Source: Trogon surrucura (taxonomy: Eukaryota; Chordata; Aves; Trogoniformes; Trogonidae). From it: DNA of 64,000 nucleotides. Below are positions 45,368-54,691 of the stretch, one piece after another. The notes beneath the pieces were generated by a model, which was not told the DNA's origin, made no database searches, and saw nothing but the letters and a program-made list of their open reading frames with translations. The translations under genes and the position numbers were made by a program. The stretch spans positions 8,620,551 to 8,684,550 of the forward strand of contig CM036657.1 of NCBI GenBank assembly GCA_020746105.1. Reading direction: 5' to 3'. Numbering within the stretch: the first letter of the stretch is position 1; every line of letters begins with the position of its first letter.

Positions 45368-46285
45368 TTATTTGGCGCAGCGAGCAGGGTATCAGACGAG
45401 AGGGGGCTGACTCACAGTTGCACCCAGAGCCCTGGTTTAGAAGGGGTAAAGAAAGCCCCGTTTACCCAGCCAAGTGGCTGTGAGCAAGCTGGTAGCCCGG
45501 AGAAACTGCACAGGCAGATTCTCCGTGTAGAGTTAGAAAATAATAGTTTAAGATCAGAATTGAAACAAGAAAGGGAGCAAATTCTTTTGTTAGAAGAGAA
45601 AATCGAGTTAATGCTGGCACAAGCTGAGGGAAATTTGCGGTTCCTCCTTAAGACGAAGTTCCCCGGATCGCGGGGTGGCAGCGCGGGAGAAATCGAATGT
45701 AAGGAATGGTGGCATTTCCCTTTCAGTCGTGGTGGTGAGAAAGCGGCTTCTTTCTGTGCTCCTGGAGTTTATCTTTCTGGCGGTTCCACGGGTGATCAGT
45801 CAGTAATGTCCTGTGTGCCGCTTTGTGCTGGGAGTTTTGGCCGTGGAGAGAGAGGGGAGCCTGTTATTAAGGTAAAGGAATTTTCCGATTTAAGTGAGGG
45901 TGTTCCAGAGTCGGTGGATTCTGTACAGGCCCAGGTGGAGCAGAAAATGGGCTGGACGGAGTGGTTGCGCAATCTTTTTACGTTCCGACGTGAGCTGGGG
46001 TGGGCGGACCCTGGGGGCGGAGGGAGCCGAGTCCTCCAAACCTGCCCCCTGGGCGGGGTGAGCCCCGGAACCCCTGTCCCAGAACCCGGAACTCCTGTCC
46101 CGGTACCGGCACGGGGTGGACTGGACTGGACGCGGGAGAGTGACAGCCTCTATGTCTGGAGAAAGACTCCAGCCCCGGGCGTTCCCCAGACTTCACAGCA
46201 CGGGCAACCTGTTAAGCATAGTTGGAGGCTGATGGAATTGCTGAAAGGAATTGCTTGTTTGTTCCTAACAGTACTTAGAGGATAG
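45308..46285 (+). CDS. Open frame after the primer site (gag-leader region), unassigned
   Basis: A 325-codon open frame, but its first ATG and the next (MGALFSTV at 45335) lie inside the LTR and it reads through the primer site, so true initiation is uncertain. The part after the primer site contains a strong heptad pattern (residues about 66-106, KLHRQILRVELENNSLRSEL), a glycine/cysteine-rich middle, a proline-rich PVPEPGTPVPVPA run and a short hydrophobic end (ACLFLTVL). I recognise no retroviral domain. The position would suit a Gag N-terminus. It ends at TAG 46283-46285, beyond which no coding is seen. Confidence 0.4.
   Translation: MHEFFIFRNMGALFSTVSTTLFGAASRVSDERGLTHSCTQSPGLEGVKKAPFTQPSGCEQAGSPEKLHRQILRVELENNSLRSELKQEREQILLLEEKIELMLAQAEGNLRFLLKTKFPGSRGGSAGEIECKEWWHFPFSRGGEKAASFCAPGVYLSGGSTGDQSVMSCVPLCAGSFGRGERGEPVIKVKEFSDLSEGVPESVDSVQAQVEQKMGWTEWLRNLFTFRRELGWADPGGGGSRVLQTCPLGGVSPGTPVPEPGTPVPVPARGGLDWTRESDSLYVWRKTPAPGVPQTSQHGQPVKHSWRLMELLKGIACLFLTVLRG
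45373..45390 (+). other. Primer-binding site, tRNA-Ser type
   Basis: TGGCGCAGCGAGCAGGGT is complementary to the 3' end of a vertebrate tRNA-Ser (the UGA/AGA type) plus CCA, as I recall it. Placed five bases after the LTR end. Confidence 0.75.
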
Positions 46286-46710
46286 GAGAAATCATTCAAA
46301 GTCAAAACATATGGAAAACAGCATCTGATTATGGGAGCCAGGATGTTAATTGTTCTGATAGATGAAATTTGTCTCATGAAGCTGGCTGCTAAAGTAGAGT
46401 TTTGTTTCATTTTGTGACTCTTACAAGTTTCTGGAAACTTCCAGTCTCAGGATGATAGTCTTGCAGGAAAGGCTGCCGCTTTTAAAAACTTTCATTTCTA
46501 TATCAACTGAAATCAGGAAATATATTTGTTGCAGGTTTGGATTTGATTTGTAACATAAAAGTCTTAAGAGGTCTTCAGATGCAATTGTCTGAATTTAAAT
46601 TTAACAAAACCCTGTGGAACTTAGCAAAGAGATTCTAATGTTGTTCCATTTACAGCACTTGCATAAGAGATGAGGAGAAAAACTTGATCATAAGTAATAG
46701 AAAGGTATTG
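46286..46710. other. No gene seen
   Basis: AT-rich sequence between the tRNA-Ser ERV fragment and the class II provirus. I found no continuation of either element. Confidence 0.5.
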
Positions 46711-46716
46711 AGGCTG

Positions 46717-47065
46717 TGTCGTTGTAGAGACGGACATGACACATCTGTATGGTGATCAAAGTGGCTCAAAAAATGGATCCTTTATTATGCAAAGGGTGTG
46801 CCTTTTATACATAGCCGTAGGTAGTAGAAGAAGGTAGCGTGGCCTTTGCCTATAGGTTAAACACTTGTTGTTCAAGTTCTAATTGGTTAATACTGAGCAG
46901 CTTCCATCTGGGCTCATCCCTCCGGATCTTGAGGGAGAAGGTTCCGCAAACGTGTCCAAACTCAGTACACACAACTTCCCATCTCAAGGGTACACTGGGA
47001 ATTTGTCAAGGTCAATGTCTTCAACCCATGCCAGGTTCTCAGCAGTCCAGCTGCCATCCCCCACA
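46717..47065 (-). repeat. 3' LTR of the 7.3-kb class II provirus (349 bp)
   Basis: The minus strand starts TGTGGGGGATGG at 47065 and ends CAACGACA at 46717. AATAAA near 46787. The purine tract (A-rich, then five G) lies immediately before it at about 47068-47085. Confidence 0.94.
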
Positions 47066-48390
47066 ATTCCCCCTTTTTGTTTTTGAGCTACAAACGCTGC
47101 CTCAACAGTCTGGTGCAGGGCCCTTCGCATCAGAGTGATCAGGCAGGGTAGCATTAAGAGCACAATTACAACCACAAGCACTATTAAAAATCCTGTTTTA
47201 ACCAAAGACATTAAAGACCCTGACAAACCCCATTGCCCAAACACCTTTTCAATGCCAAAAAACCCTGTGTCCTCTTGAATCTGATGAGTCATGATTTGTA
47301 GATCTTGTATTTTCTTGTGGATGGATTCTGAATGATCTTCCAGGTTCATGCAACACATTCAGTCAAACTCTTCGCATCCATGCCCATCTGCCAGAAGCAA
47401 GAAATCAATTGCTGCACGGTTCTGCAAGGTAGTATGCCTTATTGAGCTTACATCGTTAGCCAATTGCGACTAAACTTCAGAGGTTAAATTAGCATTCTTT
47501 GCTATCCAGCAAGCCATTTTATTTGAGGTTCTTAGTGCGTTTGCAACTGCTACACCAGGGGCAAAAATAGAAGCAAAAATACGTTCTGCAGTATTCCAAA
47601 GTTGCACATTGCTATCACAATTTTTCAACAGTGTCGCTGATCTTTTCACACGCCCCCGAGAAAAGGCATGCAAATCACTGTGATTTAATAGCATTTTCAT
47701 AGGTGATGTCATCATGGCCAAGTGACCAAAAGTACAAGGACCTCCTACAGCCCTGGTTGGTATGCCAGCCCAAGCTCGCTCCCCACACAGTACGAACAAT
47801 CCTTTTGGCAGTCATGATGCAGATCCGATTCCCGTTACTGAATGGCTCTTGTTTCCAGCAACATGCTGACACCATTGAGAGGCATTCTGCCAAAAGGGGG
47901 ACAAAGGTGTAACGTCAGATACTTCGATATTACTGTTCACTGTCAGGGGTAACCCATTGGAGGTATGCCAACCAGTGCTATTAACATACAAGCATGATCG
48001 TGCGGTCAAGGTTCCTAAAGTCTCTAATTCTTCCGGCTCCCTGCCTTTTGGTAATTTGGTGGCCCAGTCAAAAAACCCAAGGGTGCAATTTTGCATACTG
48101 CCATTACATTTCTTTGTAACAGATAATCCTCCCATACCACGCTGAGCTACTAACAAATGCGCTTCTGAATCATTCAATGGAACACCTATTAAGCAGGTAT
48201 GAAAAGGCTGATAAGGCTGAGCAAGAGAAACACAAAAGCTGCTCTGGTTAAGTTGGTGCATCAAAGTCACCCAAACATTGGTCCCATGCCAGGCTGGTGG
48301 GATATCATGGGGTCTTCCGGGAATCCAGAACAGGCCGCACGCAACGAGGAGGACACCAACGAGGACCATTATCTGTAGAGACACAAGCAT
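46984..48390 (-). pseudogene. env: Envelope (SU-TM), one frame with three stops
   Basis: Starts MLVSLQIMVLVGVLLVACG, a signal-peptide-like stretch. SU has many N-X-S/T sites and cysteines. A furin-type site RGRVKR lies near 47640, followed by a hydrophobic fusion-peptide region (IFAPGVAVANAL), an immunosuppressive-domain-like helix, a CX6CC motif near 47370 and a membrane anchor (TGFLIVLVVVIVLLMLPCLI). The same frame is kept throughout but has stops near 47812, 47470 and 47361, the last inside the CX6CC loop. Its C-terminus overlaps the 3' LTR. CX6CC envelopes are covalently linked SU-TM types, as in alpha- and gammaretroviruses. Not functional. Confidence 0.9.
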
Positions 48391-50820
48391 AACCCCTTCC
48401 CCAGGTTATCAAATCAAATGGCCCCTGCCATTGTCCCGTGACCAAGTCCTTCATTTGAACTTTGGCACCTTTTTGAACTTGCGATTTTGAGAAAAGAGAA
48501 GAGAAATGTCGGAAGATAGGAGAAGTATCAAAGTCATCACTGTGCTGTAAAAAGTTAAGAACATAAAGAACTTTGTCCAGACGTGCCTGTGGTGGTTCCC
48601 TCACCATTCCCCCTTTTTGTTTTTGAAGCATGCGCTTCAGTGTGCCATGAGCACGTTCAATGATAGCTTGGCCTGTTGGTGAGTGAGGAATACCGGTAAG
48701 ATGTGTGACTCCCCACATATCAAGAAATGTTTTAACTTTCTTTGAGGTGTAAGCCGGACCATTAACCGTTTTTATTTGCTTTGGTACTCCTAAAATAGAA
48801 AAGGATTTTTGGAAATGCCTAATGACATCTTGTTTCTCCAGTGTGAGCTGTGACAACCATGGCATGCCACTAAGTGTCAATAGTAACGTAAAGATATTTT
48901 AGGCATCCAAACTCATCTATGTGAGTGACATCAGTTTGCCAAATCTGTAAGGCTTGTAACCCACGTGGGTTGGTGCCAAAAAACACGGGTGCATGAGTTC
49001 CCTGACAATCAGGACAAGCTGCTACAATGGAACGCGCCTCAGAGTGAGACAGGCCAAATTGTCGTCGCAATGCTCGGGATCCCTGATGAAAAAATTGATG
49101 TGACAAAACAGCTTGTTGCTTAACATTAGGCACAGGGCCTAAAGCAAGAGCAGAAACAAGGGCATCAGCCCTGGCATTACCTTCTGCATAAAATCCGGGC
49201 AATGATGTATGACTACGAATATGTAGTATAAAATACGGTTCTTTGCGGTGCTGAATAGTTTTCCATAGTGTTAATAAAACATCAAATAACAACGGATTGT
49301 CTAAAGTAGTAAGGACAAGTTTGTCCAAGCGCGCCACCAAATTGGCAGCATATGCCGAATCTGTAATAATGTTGACGGGACCAGGGAATAAGGTAAAAGC
49401 TAAAGCTATTGCTTGCAATTCAGTTACTTGCGGGGAACCGTTTTGCAAAACTACTTGCGACTTCCATTGACCAGCATCCAGCCAAACAACTGCTGCTTTG
49501 CCCGTTTTTCCGGATCCATCCGTAAAAACAGTAGGACCCTGTACCGGTTCAGGTTGACTAAGGATTTTTTGTCCAAAAGGGACTTCTTTGGCAAACTTTA
49601 ACAAAGGATGTGAGGGCAAATGATAAAGAGATTTGGCCTGAGAACCCAGCCAAAGCAGCCTGTAGTTCATACTGATTTGCTAGGCACCATTCAAAATACC
49701 AGCTTTGAACGGAGAGTGCAATAGTCATAGGGTCGCGCCCGATTAATTCTAAACACCTCTTTCGAGTCTTGATAATAACATCAGCAATCAGTTCAAACAA
49801 CGTGGGAGCAGTTTTATGTGACCGAAAAGGTAAAAATAACCACTCTAAAATATGCAAAGGGTCATGCCATTCAGGGTTCCATTGGACTATAGCACCAAAA
49901 GGCACTACATTATCAATCAAAATAAAAACTTGAACATTCTGGGAAAAATCGATCCGATCTATAAATTTATCATGCAATGCTCGTTCTACCAAGAGCAATG
50001 CTGCTTTTGCTTCTGGAGTTAAGGTCCTGGGTTCCAAGGGATCATGTGAATGCTTTAAAAGTTCTAACAGGGGTTGCAATTGTGAGTTGGTCAAGCCCAA
50101 ATATGGCCTGATCCAATTCAAAGAGCCCATTAATTTTTGCACATCATTAAGGGTTCGAATTTGCACATCCAATTTTACTGGCTGAGGCATAACTTGTCTA
50201 TCTGTAACAATCATGCCTAAGTATTTCCATGGTGCTACAGGTTGAATTTTTTCAGGTGCTATGACCAATCCAAACTGTTGCAAGCAATGAGTGGCCATTT
50301 TTTCCATTTTACTTAACTGGCTTTTGTCAGAGGCAGCTAACAAGATATCATCCATGTAATGGTAACAATAGTCTTCCGGAAATGCTTTCCGAACAGGTGA
50401 CAATGCTTGTGCAACAAACCACTGACAAATTGTTGGCGAATTTTTCATGCCTTGTGGCAGAACTTTCCCCTGATATCTTTGTGAAGGTGCCTCATGATTG
50501 ACAGAAGGCACAGAAAATGCAAATTTCTCTTTGTCTTGCTCTGCCAACGGTATTGTGAAAAAACAGTCTTTTAAGTCCATTACAATTATGTCCCACTCCA
50601 AGGGGATCATGGCTGGAGAGGGGAGACCTGGCTGTAAGGCTCCCATGGTAGTCATTACAGCATTCACCTGCCTCAGGTCATGTAAAAGTCGCCACTTACC
50701 AGATTTCTTTTTAATGACAAACACTGGAGTATTCCAAGGACTGTGAGAGGGTTCGATATGTCCCGCAGTCAAGGCAAGGGTGGGCTGTTGAACGCCCTGC
50801 AACACAGTGACCCCCGTCAA
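48305..50820 (-). pseudogene. pol: pol: reverse transcriptase, RNase H, integrase; two frameshifts
   Basis: RT occupies 49558-50820 (WRLLHDLRQVN, LPQGMKNSPTICQ, catalytic YMDD near 50350). After a shift, 48870-49670 has RNase H (FTDGSG, then E, and DSAYAA) and the integrase H-H-C-C region with the first catalytic Asp in WQTDVTH. After a second shift, 48305-48880 has the rest of integrase, where the second catalytic Asp is replaced by Val (KTVNGPAY at about 48757-48780), the Glu is kept (AIIERAHGT), and a C-terminal DNA-binding region (VTGQWQGPFDLITWGRG) follows. YMDD fits class II retroviruses. The enzyme set is dead. Confidence 0.94.
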
Positions 50821-51701
50821 AAATCCGTGGTAATTTTAACTCCCCACTGGGAAAGACAATCTCTACCCCATAAGTTCAACGGGGCGTATGTCACGTAAGG
50901 CCGAATTGTAGCCATCTGGCCCTCTGGGTTAGTAACAAGAACTGTATTAGCTGACATTACAGTCTGAGTAGCACCACCCAAGCCAACCACCCCCATTCCC
51001 ATGTTACCGACAGGCCAGGTGGATGGCCATGAGTGTTGAGATATAATGGTTACGTCTGCTCCGGTGTCCAACAGTCCTGACAGCTACACTGATGACAGAG
51101 AATGTCCTTTCATTGTCACTGTACAAAGCAGCTGTGGCCGTTGAGAGGTAACTGTCTGAGACCAAAACACTTGAGGCAAGCCAGTAGATCCAAAGCCTCC
51201 GTCTCGTCGTTCTTTTTGCTCTGTATTGGGAATAGAACTCAAAAAAGGAACAAGTTGAGTAATTCGTGTCCCCTTTGGGATAGTCACAGGGGGATATGAT
51301 GTTGAAACCATAGCACAAATTTGTCCAGTATAATCAGTGTCAATAACACCAACATGTACAATAATGCCATTGACTGTACTACTTGAGCGTCCAATTAGTA
51401 AAGCACTTAATCCTCTTCCTATGAGGCCAAAGGCATCCATAGGAACTTTCATAACTTCTTTAGTCACAATAGTTACTGTGTCGGCGGTGGATATATCCAT
51501 CCCTGCCGATCCACTGGTTTTTCCGGTGAGGCGGTCGCAGAGGGGAAGGTTTGCTGACCCACACCGAGAAATGGCTTGGTGAGAGGCACTTGTGTCTGTG
51601 CGCGCCCCCTCGCGCTCTTCTTCCCGTTTCCCGAGAGGGGCTGTCCATTCACGTGATATTTTGATCTGCATTGTTTTGCCAAATGACCAGCTTTTCCGCA
51701 A
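50817..51701 (-). pseudogene. pro: dUTPase-protease (pro frame), one stop
   Basis: The first part is a dUTPase domain (GVIDTDYTG, PKGTRITQLV, GGFGSTG, all conserved dUTPase blocks). In the same frame, after a stop near 51084, comes an aspartic protease with DTGAD (51057-51071) and a glycine-rich flap region. dUTPase upstream of protease is the arrangement of betaretroviruses. dUTPase would keep dUTP low during reverse transcription and protease would process Gag. The frame lies one step from pol and one from the nucleocapsid frame, compatible with -1 ribosomal frameshifting. Confidence 0.93.
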
Positions 51702-53456
51702 CGATTGCAGGTCACTCCCTTTGTGTTAGCATTGGGACTATTTGTTTTCAATGGTCGTTGTTTGGCAATTACTTTTGAGGTGTCCTTCTTGACCACACCC
51801 ATAACATTTTGGTTTCTGTCTAATAACTCTGACGAGAGCTACCATCTTGTGTTCAACTGTACCAACTTGAGAGCAGGCCGAAACCATATCAGCAACAGAG
51901 GGATCTCCTGGCAAGGCTTCTATTATTTTTTGGCAGTCTTCATTTGCATTATCTTTTGCTAGCTGTTTCACCAAGTGCAGCCCTTCATCATCAACTTGTT
52001 TTTCAATTGCTGCAGCTACTTTTTCTACAAACTGTAAAAAGGGTTCCTTTGGTTGTTGTTGTATAGTAACATATTTCTGCCGTGGCTCGGCCATCTCCAT
52101 AGTTTTTATCAGTGCTGACATTCCAACCCGCTGAGTCTGTTCTAATAATAGTGGAGGCCATTGTGCCTGAACTTGGGGATTAGCAAAAGCATTAGTTCCC
52201 ATTAATGCATCCAGTCCTGCTCCTTGTCTTGGATCTCCCTGAGGCAGCTGCATATTTTCTAGAGCTGTTTTTTGTGCCAATTGTCTCCAGGTAGAGTAAA
52301 AAACCGAATACTGAATCGGCTGAAACAGTACTTGTGCTAAATGCGCAATATCATATGGACACAATAAATCTGTATTGATTACTCGTATAAGCTGCATCAC
52401 CTCTGGAGAATTAATGCCAAATTTTGCTGCCTTTGCCTGCAGATCTTGGACTACTTTCCAAGTAATGGGAGAGTGCTCATCGCGCTGCCCTGTGTTCAGT
52501 GCCACTTTAAACACAGGATATGCCACAGTTTCAAGGTCAGAGGGTCCCAGATCAGAGCATGTTTCTCGGGGAAGGTTAAGCTTCTCTACCAAATTCCAAT
52601 CTCCTACTTCAGCAGCTTTTTTCCGAACTTGCTTCTAAAATCGCACGGGATTATGTGGTATAACAGTCACAGTAGCTGGGGGTAACGTCCAGGGGGCTGC
52701 CTTTCCTGTTCGCTTTTCTGGGCTACAGGCGGGGCCACCCTCCTGTGTACACGATTGAAGAGGAACTATTCTCCCTTCGTCTTCACTGTTATCGCTATCT
52801 GGCAAGGGAGGGTACTGAGAGGCAACAGCAGATGGCTGGGCTGAAAAACCTCCTTCTTTCACATCAAAAGGCACATCAAAAGGGGCTGGCGGGTTTCCAA
52901 CACAACTGCCTTCTGATGGTAACTCTGCTAATTGCTGTGCAGGTGTCTTATATCTTGGTTTATTGTCTAAAAAGTACTGCAGGGAAAGGCATTTGCTCTC
53001 TGACAATTTTTGTGTTGGAGAGGTCAAATCTGATTTTTTGTTAGAGTCCGAGGGAGGAGGGAGCTGCAAAGCCTCCATCCTTCCTTCAACCTCCTCCATT
53101 TTTTTCTCATGGGGGGCCCCAGCAGCCGCCTCCCCCGAAATCTCCTGTAATTCTTTTTCTTTTAACTCTCACTCCGCTCTCATTTCTTTCAGAGTCTCAC
53201 TCAATAATCGCCAGGTAGGAGCTAAGTCAGAAGCATCCTTCGATCCTAAAGAAACTGCATCCCATAACTTCTGCCCCACCTCTTGCCAAGCAGAAACACT
53301 GAAAGCGACAGATGCAGATGCCTCAAATCCCTGCTTTTCACTTCACAGTAACATACGCCGTAGTGCAAAATCACTACACTTGACTCCTCTTTTAGCAAGA
53401 AGAGCTTTCCAGAGGCACAAAATAGAGTCCTCCTCTTTAGAAATATGCTGACCCAT
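51473..53456 (-). pseudogene. gag: gag (matrix, capsid, nucleocapsid), three stops and a frameshift
   Basis: Probable start MGQHISKEED at 53456, a myristoylation-type N-terminus. Stops lie at about 53343, 53167 and 52635 in one continuous frame. A proline-rich segment near 52800 (SQYPPLPDSD) could be a late domain. Capsid runs from about 52592, with a major-homology-region-like stretch (QQPKEPFLQFVEKV). There are two zinc knuckles: CYGCGQEGHLKSNC (frame one) and, after a shift near 51760-51800, CNRCGKAGHLAKQC in the second frame. The second frame then runs to 51473. A class II Gag. Confidence 0.93.
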
Positions 53457-53635
53457 ATTTCTTAAACCCTGTTCCCGGTGGCTCTCCTTTCCAGGTGTCT
53501 TAACTCTCAGGTCCGGACCAAAGCAGACTCCCACTGCTCTCAGCTACGCCAGGCTCCGTCTCCGCTGCATGTCAACCTGCAGCCCATAAAAACGTTTTTT
53601 CGCCTTTTTTCTGTTATCACGTCGTTTTTCTTAGA

Positions 53636-53669
53636 ATGTCGACATGTCGACATGCCAGCACGTCGACAT
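53636..53669 (-). repeat. Tandem GTCGAC palindromes next to the primer site
   Basis: Three GTCGAC cores at 53638-53643, 53646-53651 and 53662-53667. The first two sit in 10-base palindromes ATGTCGACAT placed back to back. This leader position, just after the primer site, is where retroviruses keep RNA-dimerisation palindromes. Confidence 0.7.
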
Positions 53670-53682
53670 GTCAGGATCACCA
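53665..53682 (-). other. Primer-binding site, tRNA-Trp-like (decayed)
   Basis: The minus strand starts TGGTGATCCTGACATG, two bases after the LTR. It differs from the tRNA-Trp primer site known from alpharetroviruses at three positions in the first 16, all C-to-T or G-to-A. Confidence 0.7.
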
Positions 53683-53684
53683 GA

Positions 53685-54033
53685 TGTCGTTGTAGAGACA
53701 GACACGACACATCTGTATGGTGATCAAAGTGGCTCAAAAAATGGCTCCTTTATTATACAAAGGGTGTGCCTTTTATACATAGCCGTAGGTAGTAGAAGAA
53801 GGTAGCGTGGCCTTTGCCTATAGGTTAAACACTTGTTGTTCAAGTTCTAATTGGTTAATACTGAGCAGCTTCCATCTGGGCTCATCCCTCCGGATCTTGA
53901 GGGAGAAGGTTCCGCAAACGTGTCCAAACTCAGTACACACAACTTCCCATCTCAAGGGTACACTGGGAATTTGTCAAGGTCAATGTCTTCAACCCATGCC
54001 AGGTTTTCAGCAGTCCAGCTGCCATCCCCCACA
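53685..54033 (-). repeat. 5' LTR of the 7.3-kb class II provirus (349 bp)
   Basis: Same length as the 3' LTR, with 5 differences by eye. Followed (minus sense) by the primer site and flanked by AGGCTG. Confidence 0.95.
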
Positions 54034-54039
54034 AGGCTG

Positions 54040-54691
54040 ATTTTGAGAGGTGTCATAAGGATTACACTCTAAACTTCTTGAATTGGAAAAACATGAGCTG
54101 GCAAACTTGGTAGGAACAATAACTCTAGGGAGATAATTACAATAGTCTGTTTCTGAATAATTGTCTAACAATAGCCCTTTCGTGCACTTGTTTCAGTGCC
54201 TTTTGCTTTTAACCTTGAACTGGAAATGTCAGAAGTCGATATTGACACACATGCTCTGTCTCAGAGAAGAAAGAATATGAGGCCATTTGGAGCACATATA
54301 AGTTAGTATTTAGAACAGACTATTTGTTCCTGAAACAAAAGCATAAATAACCGAATCATTTGATGGTGCTATCAACAGAATGTTCACTGCATGTCCCTGC
54401 ATTTTTTAAGGATGAAAATACCAACTATTCTTATGTTTTTAAGTACAAACACATTTCATGCACACAGACCTGATGTTATTTTCCAAGAAATGCCTATTTT
54501 TCACCCAGGCAAAAGATAATAAGCAGTAAAAAACCCCAAACCTCCCAAACAATCCTATGTGGATGCAGAAATTCAGGGCTTGGAAAAAGTTTTATATGGC
54601 AGAACAGTCTAATTGGATTAGTGATAGTTTTGTTCTAGGTTTCTTTTCCTAAGATTCAAGGCATTCAAAGTGAATATCACAGAATCACCGG
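54040..54691. other. No gene seen; unique DNA
   Basis: AT-rich sequence; a 'cacagaatcacc' word at 54678 may be a scrap of CR1 tail. No coding recognised. Confidence 0.45.

Larger units (their letters stand above)
44781..46285 (+). mobile_element. 5' end of an ERV with a tRNA-Ser-type primer site
   Basis: One LTR (44781 to about 45367), a primer-binding site and the start of a coding region. No pol, env or 3' LTR follows. The LTR type is not shared with any other element in the window. Class I is likely from the primer type, but this is an inference. Confidence 0.75.
46717..54033 (-). mobile_element. Complete-layout class II provirus (beta/alpha-like), decayed
   Basis: 7,317 bp with two 349-bp LTRs (5 differences counted by eye, about 98.6% identical) and an exact 6-bp duplication AGGCTG (46711-46716 and 54034-54039). 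Minus-strand order: 5' LTR, tRNA-Trp-like primer site, gag, dUTPase-protease, RT-RNase H-integrase, env, purine tract, 3' LTR. The gag, pro and pol frames relate to each other as in betaretroviruses (two -1 steps), while the envelope transmembrane part is of the alpharetrovirus/gamma type. Every gene carries stops or shifts. Confidence 0.95.

Noticed and set aside
53638..53667. Short regularly spaced palindromes as a CRISPR-like or satellite array
   Set aside because: Only three units in 30 bases, located in a retroviral leader; a dimerisation element or local duplication fits better.
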